DNA from: an uncultured Clostridia bacterium
GTDB taxonomy: Bacteria; Bacillota; Dehalobacteriia; UBA4068; CALXSR01
Direction of reading: 5' to 3'
NCBI GenBank assembly: GCA_944391215.1
Contig: CALXSR010000017.1
Coordinates: 1 to 43,471 of the forward strand
Length of the DNA stretch: 43,471 nucleotides
Position 1 is the first letter of the stretch; every line of letters starts with the position of its first letter. The notes below the pieces were generated by a model. That model was not told the DNA's origin. It did no database searches and worked only from the letters and a program-made list of their open reading frames with translations. Of the stretch, positions 7,636 through 16,582 are shown piece after piece. A program made the position numbers and the translations under genes.

Positions 7636-10600
7636 TTGAATAATAAAGTAAGAAGATTGTATGTAGAAAAGAAATCCTCCGTGGACCGCCAAAGCGATAT
7701 TTTGTTAAAAGAATTACAAAATACGCTTTCTTTGTCCTGTTTAACCGGTTTACGTATTTTTGTGCGTTATGATTTATCTGGAATTACGGATGAAGAATAT
7801 TGGCAAATTGAAGGTACTGTTTTATCAGAGCCGCAAACCGATATTTGCTATGAAGAAGAACTACCGGAAAATTGTGGTGATTATCTTTTGGCAGTAGAAT
7901 TATTGCCCGGTCAGTATGACCAAAGAGCTGATTCTGCCGCCCAATGTATTCAATTGGTAACAGGCGGTGAAAAACCGCTGGTGAAAGCTGCTAAAATATA
8001 TGCGTTTAAGGGTAGTTTTACAGAAAATGATCGGAATGCTCTAAAACATTATTTTATTAATCCGGTTGATTCTCGGGAAGCAGGTTTAAATAAAGTAGCG
8101 TATTTGGAAATGCAGGTGGTTGTACCGCAAGATGTAGAAGTGCTGCATGGTTTTATAGAAATGGACAAGCTGCAATTACAACAGGCCGTGAAAGACTGGG
8201 GTTTGGCCATGGATGAAGAAGATTTGCTTTTTTGTCAAGAATATTTTTCTATGACGGAGCAAAGAGATCCCACCATTACGGAAATTCGTATGATTGATAC
8301 TTATTGGTCTGATCATTGTCGACATACCACTTTTGGGACAGAATTAAAAGAAGTTATCATTGCCAATGAAGAAATGCAGGCTACTTATCATAACTATTTA
8401 AAAGCGCGTGAAACATTATATGCAGGGAAAAAGAAACCCCTTTGCTTGATGGATTTAGCGACAATTGCTGCAAAAGAACTAAAAGCAGTCGGCGAATTGC
8501 AAAATTTAGATATTTCTGAGGAAATTAATGCTTGTTCTATTGTAGTTCCGGTAGATGTAGATGGGGAAATAGAAGAATATTTAATTATGTTCAAAAATGA
8601 GACCCATAATCATCCCACGGAAATTGAGCCCTTTGGTGGTGCTGCTACTTGTTTAGGCGGAGCCATTCGTGATCCTCTTTCTGGGCGTTCTTATGTATAT
8701 CAAGCAATGCGGATTACGGGTTGTGGTGATCCAACCGTACCGTTGCAGGATACTTTGCCAGGTAAATTACCACAAAGAAGAATTACCCAACAAGCAGCGG
8801 CTGGCTATAGCTCTTATGGTAATCAGATCGGTCTGGCTACCGGTATGGTACGAGAAATCTACCATCCAGGGTATGTTGCTAAACGCCTAGAAATGGGGGC
8901 TGTGATTGCTGCTGCGCCAAAAGAAAATGTGATTCGTTCAGTACCACAACCAGGCGATAAAATTATTTTGTTAGGCGGTCGGACTGGGAGAGATGGTTGT
9001 GGTGGCGCAACCGGATCCTCCAAAGCGCATACGGAAAGCTCTTTAGAAAGCTGTGGCGCTGAAGTACAAAAAGGGAATCCACCGGAAGAAAGAAAGTTAC
9101 AAAGGTTATTTCGTAATCCGAAAGCGGCGAAAATGATCAAACGCTGTAATGATTTTGGAGCGGGCGGTGTTTCGGTTGCGATTGGTGAATTAGCCGATGG
9201 CCTTTTTATTGATTTAGATAAAGTACCAAAAAAATATGAAGGTCTAGATGGTACGGAATTAGCGATTTCTGAATCACAAGAAAGAATGGCAGTTGTTTTA
9301 TCTGCTCAAGATGTCGATTCTTTTATTGCTATGGCCGCGGAAGAAAATATTGAGGCAACCGTGGTAGCCACCGTAACAGAATCCCCACGTTTGGTTTTAA
9401 GTTGGCGGGGCAAAGAAATCGTCAATATCAGTCGGGCCTTTTTAAATACCAATGGGAAAAGGAAAGAAGCGAAAGCACAAATTGACGATATTGCTATAGA
9501 TGGTTTAACGGACTTGTTACAGCCTCAAGGGACCACTTTAAAAGAAAGATATAGCTCTATTCTTTCTGATTTGAATATTTGCAGTCAACAAGGTTTGGTT
9601 GCTCGTTTTGATGCCAGTATTGGGAAGGGAACTGTTTTGATGCCATTTGGCGGTAAATATCAATTAACGCCTACAGAAAGTATGGTAGCAAAAGTTGCCG
9701 TATTAAATGGAATGACAGACACCGCTACGATTATGGCGCACGGTTATAATCCGTACCTCTCCTGTATCAGCCCTTATCATGGTGCGGCTTTGGCGATTGT
9801 AGAAGCGGTAACTAAATTAGTAGCGGCTGGCGGGAATTATCGGGACGCTTATTTAACGCTACAAGAGTTTTTTGAAAAACTAGGCAATGATCCCAAACGA
9901 TGGGGGAAACCTTTTGCTGCTTTATTGGGTGCCTATCGGATGCAAATGGAATTGGGAATTGCTGCTATTGGCGGAAAAGACAGCATGTCTGGTAGTTTTG
10001 AACATTTGGATGTACCTCCTACTTTAATTGCGATTGCCGTAGCTCCTACAAAAGCGAGTAAAACAGTTTCTCCAGAGCTAAAAAAAGTAGGGTCGGATTT
10101 ATGGTTATTTCAGCCGCGTTATGAAAATGGTTTGCCTGTTACCGAAAGTTTAAAAGAAAATTATGATTTTATCCATTCCTTAATGCAAAAAGGGCTTGTT
10201 TTGTCTGCCCATACTGTTGGGTTTGGCGGGATAGCGGAAGCTTTAGCCAAAATGAGTTTTGGCAATAAAATTGGTTATATTTTACCAAAAATGCCGCCAA
10301 ACTTTTACCAAGCTGTTTATGGATCCATCGTTTTAGAAATCGCTCCGGAATATGCAGTTGATTTACAGAATAAAGCGATTTATTTAGGAAAAACACAAGA
10401 AGAAGCAATGATTCGGATTGCTGAGGAACAGGTTGCTTTAGAGGATTTGCTAATGGCTTGGCAAAAACCTTTGGAAAGCGTTTTCCCAACCAAAGCATTG
10501 TCTATTGTGGAAAAACCATTATCAGCGATCAGCAATAAACAAATCATGATTCATAGTAAGGGCAAATTTGCGGCTCCCCGGATTGTCATTCCTGTTTTTC

Positions 10601-11370
10601 CTGGGACAAATTGTGAATATGATACGGCGCGTGCTTTTGAAAAAGCCGGCGGGCTGCCGCAAGCCATAGTGTTTCGTAATTTAAATGCTGCGGCGATTGC
10701 AGAATCGATTGCAGTGCTAAGCAAATCCATTGCCCATGCCCAAATTGTGATGCTGCCCGGTGGCTTCTCTGGTGGGGATGAACCGGATGGTTCCGGTAAA
10801 TTTATTGCTGCGGTATTTCGAGCAGCTAGTATTAAAGAAGAAATCGATCAGCTGTTACAAAAACGCGATGGATTAATGTTGGGCATTTGTAATGGCTTCC
10901 AGGCCTTGGTGAAATTGGGACTTTTACCATATGGAGAAATTAAGCAATTAGATGATAACTCTCCAACCTTAACCTTTAATACCATTAACCGACACGTATC
11001 GCAAATGGTGCAAACTAAAATTTGTTCCAAGCTTTCTCCTTGGTTACAAGGTGTGGAAGTAGGCGATATCCATTCCGTAGCGGTATCGCACGGGGAGGGA
11101 CGTTTTGTTGCCTCGGAAACAGAAATAAAACAATTGATTGCCAATGGACAAGTAGCGACGCAGTATGTTGATGAACAAGGCAATCCGACTTATGATATTG
11201 TCTATAACCCCAATCAAAGTTATCATGCTATTGAGGGCATTACCAGTCCTGATGGACGAATTTTGGGCAAAATGGGACATTCTGAACGGATGGATTGCGG
11301 AGTATTTCGGAATATTCCTGGTAACAAAGATCAAAAATTGTTTGCTTCTGGTGTAAGCTATTTTAAATAA
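7636..11370 (+). CDS. purL: Phosphoribosylformylglycinamidine synthase, fused PurL-PurQ
   Basis: This 1244-residue enzyme converts FGAR to FGAM in de novo purine synthesis using glutamine and ATP. It is the single-chain clostridial form. A PurS-like N-terminal region is followed by two AIR-synthase-like halves (FKNETHNHPTE near 315-325; GGAATCLGGAIRDP shortly after) and a C-terminal glutamine amidotransferase from about residue 980 with catalytic Cys1085 (GICNGF), the HGEGRF motif and a late GHSER motif. Start: TTG with GAGGGGA at 7624-7630; the frame is open to 7576 but that lies inside the promoter. purC follows after 18 bases. No other pur genes are in the window. Confidence 0.95.
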   Translation: MNNKVRRLYVEKKSSVDRQSDILLKELQNTLSLSCLTGLRIFVRYDLSGITDEEYWQIEGTVLSEPQTDICYEEELPENCGDYLLAVELLPGQYDQRADSAAQCIQLVTGGEKPLVKAAKIYAFKGSFTENDRNALKHYFINPVDSREAGLNKVAYLEMQVVVPQDVEVLHGFIEMDKLQLQQAVKDWGLAMDEEDLLFCQEYFSMTEQRDPTITEIRMIDTYWSDHCRHTTFGTELKEVIIANEEMQATYHNYLKARETLYAGKKKPLCLMDLATIAAKELKAVGELQNLDISEEINACSIVVPVDVDGEIEEYLIMFKNETHNHPTEIEPFGGAATCLGGAIRDPLSGRSYVYQAMRITGCGDPTVPLQDTLPGKLPQRRITQQAAAGYSSYGNQIGLATGMVREIYHPGYVAKRLEMGAVIAAAPKENVIRSVPQPGDKIILLGGRTGRDGCGGATGSSKAHTESSLESCGAEVQKGNPPEERKLQRLFRNPKAAKMIKRCNDFGAGGVSVAIGELADGLFIDLDKVPKKYEGLDGTELAISESQERMAVVLSAQDVDSFIAMAAEENIEATVVATVTESPRLVLSWRGKEIVNISRAFLNTNGKRKEAKAQIDDIAIDGLTDLLQPQGTTLKERYSSILSDLNICSQQGLVARFDASIGKGTVLMPFGGKYQLTPTESMVAKVAVLNGMTDTATIMAHGYNPYLSCISPYHGAALAIVEAVTKLVAAGGNYRDAYLTLQEFFEKLGNDPKRWGKPFAALLGAYRMQMELGIAAIGGKDSMSGSFEHLDVPPTLIAIAVAPTKASKTVSPELKKVGSDLWLFQPRYENGLPVTESLKENYDFIHSLMQKGLVLSAHTVGFGGIAEALAKMSFGNKIGYILPKMPPNFYQAVYGSIVLEIAPEYAVDLQNKAIYLGKTQEEAMIRIAEEQVALEDLLMAWQKPLESVFPTKALSIVEKPLSAISNKQIMIHSKGKFAAPRIVIPVFPGTNCEYDTARAFEKAGGLPQAIVFRNLNAAAIAESIAVLSKSIAHAQIVMLPGGFSGGDEPDGSGKFIAAVFRAASIKEEIDQLLQKRDGLMLGICNGFQALVKLGLLPYGEIKQLDDNSPTLTFNTINRHVSQMVQTKICSKLSPWLQGVEVGDIHSVAVSHGEGRFVASETEIKQLIANGQVATQYVDEQGNPTYDIVYNPNQSYHAIEGITSPDGRILGKMGHSERMDCGVFRNIPGNKDQKLFASGVSYFK

Positions 11371-11388
11371 TATTTTGGAGGGATAATA

Positions 11389-12102
11389 ATGAACCATAAA
11401 GAAATGCTTTATGAAGGAAAAGCCAAAAAAGTATATGCAATGGAAGATTCCGATCTGGTTATGGTGGAATATAAAGATGACGCCACTGCTTTTAACGGTT
11501 TGAAGAAAGGCACCATCGAAGGAAAAGGCGTAGTAAATAATTTGATGTCCAATTATATGTTTCAATACTTAGAAAAAAAAGGCGTACCTACCCATTTTGT
11601 AGAGCAAATTGATGACCGCCATACCATTGTGAAAAAGGTGCAAATTGTCCCGTTAGAAGTGATTGTCCGGAATCGTGCTGCCGGTAGTTTCTGCAAACGC
11701 TATGGGGCGAAAGAGGGGTTGGTATTTGCAAAACCAACTTTTGAATTTTCCTATAAAAATGATGATTTAGGGGATCCTTTGCTGAATGAAGATCATGCTC
11801 TCGCTTTAAATTTAGCCACGAAAGAAGAAATTGACCAGATTCGGCATATGGCTTTAACCGTTAATAAAGAAATGGGTGAATTGCTTCTTTCTGTTGGTAT
11901 TGTTTTAGTGGATTTTAAATTGGAATTTGGCCGTTTGCCGGATGGTAAAATTGTGTTAGCGGATGAAATCTCTCCGGATACCTGCCGTTTTTGGGATGCA
12001 AAAACTGGTGAAAAATTAGATAAGGATCGTTTTCGTTTAGACTTAGGCGATGAACAGCAGGGCTATCGCGAATTATTTAAACGTTTGGGTTTGGAAAAAT
12101 AA
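11389..12102 (+). CDS. purC: SAICAR synthase
   Basis: The 237-residue enzyme joins aspartate to CAIR with ATP, step seven or eight of purine synthesis. Signatures are the start MLYEGKAKKVY, EVIVRNRAAGS at about 87-97 and the LADEISPDTCRFWD segment at about 189-202. A GGAGGG ribosome binding site precedes the ATG. It is co-transcribed with the FGAM synthase gene 18 bases upstream and followed by a terminator. Confidence 0.96.
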   Translation: MNHKEMLYEGKAKKVYAMEDSDLVMVEYKDDATAFNGLKKGTIEGKGVVNNLMSNYMFQYLEKKGVPTHFVEQIDDRHTIVKKVQIVPLEVIVRNRAAGSFCKRYGAKEGLVFAKPTFEFSYKNDDLGDPLLNEDHALALNLATKEEIDQIRHMALTVNKEMGELLLSVGIVLVDFKLEFGRLPDGKIVLADEISPDTCRFWDAKTGEKLDKDRFRLDLGDEQQGYRELFKRLGLEK

Positions 12103-12137
12103 TAAGACAAGCTCGAAAAATAGACCGATTGCTAGGA

Positions 12138-12171
12138 AAGAGGCATATATTGACGATATGTCTCTTTTTTT
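12138..12171 (+). terminator. Terminator of the purL-purC transcript
   Basis: A 12-base-pair stem with one G-T pair (AAAGAGGCATAT with ATATGTCTCTTT) and six T. It lies between purC and ytxC, so ytxC needs its own promoter or read-through. Confidence 0.85.
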
Positions 12172-12242
12172 GTCATTCATGTATAGAAATTGGCTGCTTA
12201 GACATATACTACACCCAGAAAATTGTTTTTGGGGTGGTATCT

Positions 12243-13151
12243 GTGCAATTTATTTTTTTGTCCGGTAATCGTGCTGATGCAGAATATCTACAAAGAATGT
12301 TATTACGGGACGATAATGAGTTAGCTCTTCATGGTTTTTATCTCACCCCCTTTCTCGAGGAAAGAGGGAAGAATGCTTTTCTTAAAATTGAAACACAACA
12401 TGAAATTTTCTCGGACGGACAAGAATTATTATTGCGTTATTTATTATCCGGCCTTATTGCAGAATATATGATAAGTTATTGGTCCAAGAAAATACTAAAC
12501 CGTATGGCAAAAAAACAATATGCTTATTTGGGCGAGCAGAAATGCCAAGAAATTGCAGAGTGTTGTTGGCAAATGGGGCAAAATCAAGTCGATATTTGTC
12601 AAAAGAAAATGTGGAAAACAAATATTTGGCAAAATGTTTGGGATTATTTTTTAGATGATGGCATTTATTATTTAGATGTTGACGGATTCATGAGATTCCG
12701 TTTATTAGATTTTTGTGCCCAATTAAAAACAGCTTTGGCAAAAGAAGTTGATCATTATTTACTGGATAAAGAATACGAAGAGTTTTTGGATTTAATGCGA
12801 GCTTTTGTGCATGCCCAGGAAAAATTATACGATAGTGTTCATTTGGTTTGGGAAAGCCCGCAGCATTTTTTTTTATTGGATGAGAAGGAGCAAGAATTGT
12901 CTTTAAAGCAGTGGGCTATGGATTATCCTTTATATGAAATGCAACAAGAAGAAGAGATTGGCGACGTTTTGATTAGCGCTTTAATACAACTTGCCCCCAA
13001 AAAGCTGGTTGTGCATACCCAAGAAGTTAAACAAAGTAATATTTTAAAAACCATTAAGGAAATTTATCGAGATCAAATAGAGCTTTGTACCGAATGCGCA
13101 TTTTGCCGTTCTTATTTTGACAAACTAAAACGGAAAGAGTATAATAAATAA
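12243..13151 (+). CDS. ytxC: Sporulation protein YtxC
   Basis: The 302-residue protein resembles YtxC, a protein associated with sporulation that in B. subtilis lies immediately upstream of thrS, as it does here. The function is poorly defined. It is cytoplasmic, helical and rich in aromatic and charged residues. The long open frame begins at 12129, but that upstream part is the purC terminator region. GTG at 12243, five bases after GGGGTGG, gives the length expected for the family. The promoter of thrS lies inside its last codons. The assignment rests on conserved order and overall size. Confidence 0.72.
   Translation: MQFIFLSGNRADAEYLQRMLLRDDNELALHGFYLTPFLEERGKNAFLKIETQHEIFSDGQELLLRYLLSGLIAEYMISYWSKKILNRMAKKQYAYLGEQKCQEIAECCWQMGQNQVDICQKKMWKTNIWQNVWDYFLDDGIYYLDVDGFMRFRLLDFCAQLKTALAKEVDHYLLDKEYEEFLDLMRAFVHAQEKLYDSVHLVWESPQHFFLLDEKEQELSLKQWAMDYPLYEMQQEEEIGDVLISALIQLAPKKLVVHTQEVKQSNILKTIKEIYRDQIELCTECAFCRSYFDKLKRKEYNK
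13117..13145 (+). promoter_or_regulatory. Consensus SigA promoter inside ytxC, drives the thrS T-box
   Basis: TTGACA at 13117-13122, 17 bases, then TATAAT at 13140-13145; every position matches consensus. Transcription would start near 13152, at the stop codon of ytxC, so the T-box leader begins as soon as the upstream gene ends. Confidence 0.88.
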
Positions 13152-13391
13152 AAATGAAAAAAGCAATGAGCGGAATAGTAAGCAAAAAACCTGCTTTCAG
13201 AGAGAAAACGCCAAAGGCTGCAAGCGTTTTTAAGGAGATTTTGCCCAACACCATCCGTAAGCTGCCAAGGGGAATTCAGTATCCTTGGTCGTATGCCGGC
13301 GTTAACGGTTTTGAGTGGAAAAGTTTTTCTTTTCTAATAGGGTGGAACCGCGAAGACCTTCGTCCCTTGTGGATAGGGTCTTTTTTTTATG
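13152..13391 (+). promoter_or_regulatory. T-box leader of thrS
   Basis: The leader carries the T-box core AGGGTGGAACCGCG at 13338-13351. The preceding stem I region has a candidate specifier ACC (Thr) at 13250-13252. After the core, AAGACC with TCC pairs with GGA and GGGTCTT to make a terminator that ends in eight T. Uncharged tRNA-Thr should stabilise the antiterminator and let thrS be transcribed. The specifier position is inferred from the loop sequence. Confidence 0.92.
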
Positions 13392-13411
13392 AAAAAAGGA
13401 GGCAAACAGTT

Positions 13412-15184
13412 ATGGCGGCAATTCAAGTAAAATTGGCTGATGGCCAAAAAGCAGATTTCGCAGAGGAAGAAGTCAAACATACTTTTTATCACAGTACCTC
13501 TCATATTATGGCGCAAGCCGTAAAAAGATTATTTCCGGAAACAAAGCTAGCTATTGGTCCGGCAATTAAAGATGGGTTCTATTATGATTTTGATTCGGAA
13601 CACAGTTTTACACCGGATGATTTAACAGCTATTGAAGCGGAAATGAAAAAAATTGTTAAAGAAAATTATCGTTTTGAACGGACTGAAATTTCCAGAGAAG
13701 AAGCAATTGCTTATTTTAAAGAAAAAGGCGAAATCTATAAAGTTGAGTTAATTGAAGATTTACCGGAGGATGCTGTTATTAGCATATATCAAGATGGGGA
13801 ATTTGTGGATCTTTGTGCCGGTCCGCATATTTATGCTACCGGTGAGGTGAAAGCTATTAAGCTATTAAGTTTAGCAGGGGCATATTGGCGTGGTAATGAA
13901 AAAAATAAAATGTTGCAACGTATTTATGGCATTTCTTTTCCCAAACAGCAATTGCTAGATGAATATTTAAAAAGGATAGAAGAAGCAAAAAAACGCGACC
14001 ATAGAAAATTAGGAACAGAATTGGATTTATTTACCATTATGGATGAAGGCCCTGGGTTTCCTTTCTTCTTGCCCAAAGGGATGGTATTACGGAACCAACT
14101 AGAAGATTATTGGCGAGAAATTCATCGTAAATGGGGTTATCAGGAAATAAAAACCCCTATGATTTTAAGCCGTTCTTTATGGGAACAATCTGGCCACTGG
14201 GATCATTATAAGGAAAATATGTATTTTACGAAAATTGATGACGCTGATTATGCGATTAAGCCAATGAACTGCCCGGGTGGTATTTTAGTTTATAAAAATA
14301 AAATGCATAGCTATCGCGAGTTGCCATTACGTTATGGGGAATTGGGTTTAGTACACCGGCATGAAATGTCTGGCGCCTTGCATGGTTTAATGCGTGTGCG
14401 TTGCTTTACGCAAGATGATGCCCATATTTTTATGCTGCCAGAACAAATTAAAGAAGAAATTAAAGGCGTTATTCAATTGGTAGACTCTGTTTATCGTTTG
14501 TTTGGCTTCTCTTATCATATTGAACTTTCAACGCGACCAGAAAATGCTATGGGCGATTTGGCAATTTGGGAAATTGCTACCCAAGCTTTGCGCGATGCTG
14601 TAGAAGAAATGGGCATTCCTTATAAGGTTAATGAAGGCGACGGCGCTTTTTATGGTCCCAAATTGGATTTCCATTTGGAAGATAGTATTGGGCGTACCTG
14701 GCAGTGCGGAACCATTCAATTAGATTTTCAAATGCCGGAAAAATTTGATTTGGCCTATATCGGAGAAGATAATCAAAAACATCGTCCGGTCATGATTCAT
14801 CGGGTGGTATTTGGTAGTATCGAACGCTTTATCGGTATTTTAACCGAGCATTTTGCAGGCGCTTTTCCTTTATGGTTGGCTCCGGTACAAGTGCGTGTTT
14901 TAAATATTTCCGAAAAACAAGAAGATTATGCCAAGGAAGTAGAACAAAAACTGAAAGATGCGGGCTTCCGGGTAGAATCCGATTTGCGCAATGAAAAAAT
15001 TGGTTATAAAATTAGAGAAGCGCAAGGTCAAAAAATTCCTTATATGTTTGTAATTGGCGATAAAGAAATGGAAGCCGGCAGCGTAGCAGTGAGAAAAAGG
15101 GGCCAAGGAGATATTGGGGCACAAAACGTGGAGGATATGATTGCCCAAATGCAACAAGAAATTACAGATAAAGTTGTGTTTTAA
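13412..15184 (+). CDS. thrS: Threonyl-tRNA synthetase with shortened N-terminus
   Basis: This 590-residue enzyme charges tRNA-Thr. The editing domain has His27-x-x-x-His31 and a CAGPH motif (Cys-x-x-x-His). The catalytic core shows the MNCPGG zinc Cys, the motif 2 RHEMSG segment and motif 3 near IHRVVFGSIER. The anticodon-binding domain ends the protein. Typical bacterial ThrRS has about 640 residues with a 60-residue N-terminal TGS domain. Here only a first strand-like IQVKLADGQ remains before the editing domain. The frame is open upstream to 13154, but this is T-box leader. The AAAAGGAGG site fixes the ATG at 13412. Confidence 0.95.
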   Translation: MAAIQVKLADGQKADFAEEEVKHTFYHSTSHIMAQAVKRLFPETKLAIGPAIKDGFYYDFDSEHSFTPDDLTAIEAEMKKIVKENYRFERTEISREEAIAYFKEKGEIYKVELIEDLPEDAVISIYQDGEFVDLCAGPHIYATGEVKAIKLLSLAGAYWRGNEKNKMLQRIYGISFPKQQLLDEYLKRIEEAKKRDHRKLGTELDLFTIMDEGPGFPFFLPKGMVLRNQLEDYWREIHRKWGYQEIKTPMILSRSLWEQSGHWDHYKENMYFTKIDDADYAIKPMNCPGGILVYKNKMHSYRELPLRYGELGLVHRHEMSGALHGLMRVRCFTQDDAHIFMLPEQIKEEIKGVIQLVDSVYRLFGFSYHIELSTRPENAMGDLAIWEIATQALRDAVEEMGIPYKVNEGDGAFYGPKLDFHLEDSIGRTWQCGTIQLDFQMPEKFDLAYIGEDNQKHRPVMIHRVVFGSIERFIGILTEHFAGAFPLWLAPVQVRVLNISEKQEDYAKEVEQKLKDAGFRVESDLRNEKIGYKIREAQGQKIPYMFVIGDKEMEAGSVAVRKRGQGDIGAQNVEDMIAQMQQEITDKVVF

Positions 15185-15233
15185 AAAGGTTAGATTAGAT
15201 ATTTGTATTTTTCATTGTAGTACTGAAAAAAAA

Positions 15234-15262
15234 TTGACAGGTTGAAAAAAAAATGTTATATT
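15234..15262 (+). promoter_or_regulatory. SigA promoter of infC-rpmI-rplT
   Basis: TTGACA at 15234-15239, 17 bases, TATATT at 15257-15262. It lies 50 bases after thrS, with no terminator seen between, so some read-through from thrS is possible. Confidence 0.88.
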
Positions 15263-15269
15263 ATATGAG

Positions 15270-15394
15270 TAAATAGATGGGTTTTAAGTAGAAGTAATCC
15301 GCTTCTCACCTTAGGAAGCTTTCAGCGCCAAGGTTATCATAACAGTTTTGTATTGTTATTTTGCGGGTGTATTTCTACGCCCGCAATTTTTTTT
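15270..15394 (+). promoter_or_regulatory. L20-type autoregulatory leader
   Basis: The untranslated leader before infC holds CTTCTCACCTTAGG followed by CAGCGCCAAGGTTATC. CACCTT and AAGGT can pair, as in the L20 leader of B. subtilis. It ends in a terminator, TTGCGGGTGT at 15361-15370 with ACGCCCGCAA at 15377-15386 and eight T. In B. subtilis, excess L20 binds this leader and favours termination; the same is inferred here. Confidence 0.8.
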
Positions 15395-15408
15395 GGAGGT
15401 GTAAAACA

Positions 15409-15921
15409 ATTAAAGAACTGCGTATAAACGAAATGATCCGTGGAACCGAAGTGCGTTTGATTGGGGAAGATAATAATGAACAACTGGGCATTATGTCTTT
15501 AAAAGAAGCGCAAAAACTGGCGATTGAAAAAGGCTTGGATTTGGTAGAGATTTCGCCAACCGCAAAACCGCCAGTATGTAAAATAATGGACTATGGAAAA
15601 TATTATTTTGAGCAGACCAAAAAAGAGCGGGAAGCGAAAAAAAATCAAAAAGTAATCAATATTAAGGAAGTAAAACTTCGCCCCAATATCGAAGATCATG
15701 ATTTTGAAACCAAAGCCAAAAATGCTGAGAAGTTTTTAAAAAATGGCGATAAGGTGAAAGTGACCATCATGTTCCGTGGTAGAGAAGTGACACATCCTGA
15801 GTTGGGGAAAGTTCTATGCGATAGAATGGTTGAAAGATTGGCTGAAGCTGGGCAGGTAGAAAAAGCTGCAAAACTGGAAGGCCGTAATATGACCATGATT
15901 CTTGCAACAAAAAACAGTTAA
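15409..15921 (+). CDS. infC: Translation initiation factor IF-3, ATT start
   Basis: The 170-residue IF-3 binds the 30S subunit and checks the start codon. The N-terminal domain begins [12 protein letters not shown] and the C-terminal domain carries [14 protein letters not shown] and the [12 protein letters not shown] motif. The open frame begins at 15361, inside the terminator stem, and no ATG, GTG or TTG fits. GGAGGT at 15395-15400 is eight bases from ATT at 15409. ATT starts on infC are known in E. coli and Bacillus and give autoregulation because IF-3 itself discriminates against them. rpmI follows at 17 bases. Confidence 0.93.
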   Translation: MKELRINEMIRGTEVRLIGEDNNEQLGIMSLKEAQKLAIEKGLDLVEISPTAKPPVCKIMDYGKYYFEQTKKEREAKKNQKVINIKEVKLRPNIEDHDFETKAKNAEKFLKNGDKVKVTIMFRGREVTHPELGKVLCDRMVERLAEAGQVEKAAKLEGRNMTMILATKNS

Positions 15922-15938
15922 AACGGGAGGAAATGAAC

Positions 15939-16136
15939 ATGCCAAAAATGAAAAGCCGCCGTGCTGCCGCAAAAAGATTTACGGCTACCGGTAGTGGTAA
16001 AATTAAAAGAAATAAGGCTTATAAAAGTCATATCTTGGAAAAGAAAAGCCCGAAAAGAAAACGTAATTTACGGAAAAGCACTTTGGTTACAGCTGCTGAT
16101 TTCAAAAGAACCAAAAGAATGCTGCCCTATATTTAG
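15939..16136 (+). CDS. rpmI: Ribosomal protein L35
   Basis: This 65-residue basic protein of the large subunit starts [14 protein letters not shown], the usual L35 beginning. The GGGAGG site at 15925-15930 favours the second ATG at 15939 over the one at 15933, which is only two bases away. The family is 64-66 residues. It is the middle gene of infC-rpmI-rplT. Confidence 0.96.
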   Translation: MPKMKSRRAAAKRFTATGSGKIKRNKAYKSHILEKKSPKRKRNLRKSTLVTAADFKRTKRMLPYI

Positions 16137-16157
16137 TAAAAGAGAGGTAATAAGGAA

Positions 16158-16514
16158 ATGACTAGAGTTAAAAGAGGCATGACAAAACATGCTCGCCATA
16201 AAAAAGTATTGAAATTGGCCAAAGGTTACCGGGCTTCTAATTCTAAATTATTCCGGGTAGCCAATCAACAAGTATTACATTCTATGACCTATTCTTTTGC
16301 GCATCGTCGTAAAAAGAAAGGGGATTTCCGCAAATTGTGGATTACTCGTATCAATGCTGCTGCCCGGATGAACGGTATTTCTTATAATCGTTTTATGGAA
16401 GGCCTAAAAAAAGCAGGGGTAGAAGTAAATCGCAAAGTTTTAGCTGATTTAGCGGTAAACGATATGGCTGCTTTTACTAAATTTGTTGAAGTTGCCAAAG
16501 AGAACCTTGCTTAA
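16158..16514 (+). CDS. rplT: Ribosomal protein L20
   Basis: The 118-residue protein starts [16 protein letters not shown], typical of L20, an early assembly protein of the large subunit and repressor of this operon. A long basic N-terminal helix is followed by a globular domain at about 60-118. The length is normal. GAGGTAA lies before the ATG. Confidence 0.97.
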   Translation: MTRVKRGMTKHARHKKVLKLAKGYRASNSKLFRVANQQVLHSMTYSFAHRRKKKGDFRKLWITRINAAARMNGISYNRFMEGLKKAGVEVNRKVLADLAVNDMAAFTKFVEVAKENLA

Positions 16515-16534
16515 TTATTTTATATAAGATAAAT

Positions 16535-16562
16535 AAACAGCCGCTAGCCAGGCTGTTTTTTA
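16535..16562 (+). terminator. Terminator of the infC-rpmI-rplT operon
   Basis: AAACAGCC at 16535-16542 pairs with GGCTGTTT at 16551-16558 around an eight-base loop, followed by T. Confidence 0.85.
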
Positions 16563-16582
16563 TTATGGAAAGGCGGATCGTA

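Noticed and set aside
13154..13411. N-terminal extension of ThrRS
   Set aside because: The frame is open, but the bases form the T-box leader and its terminator; a strong ribosome binding site precedes the ATG at 13412.
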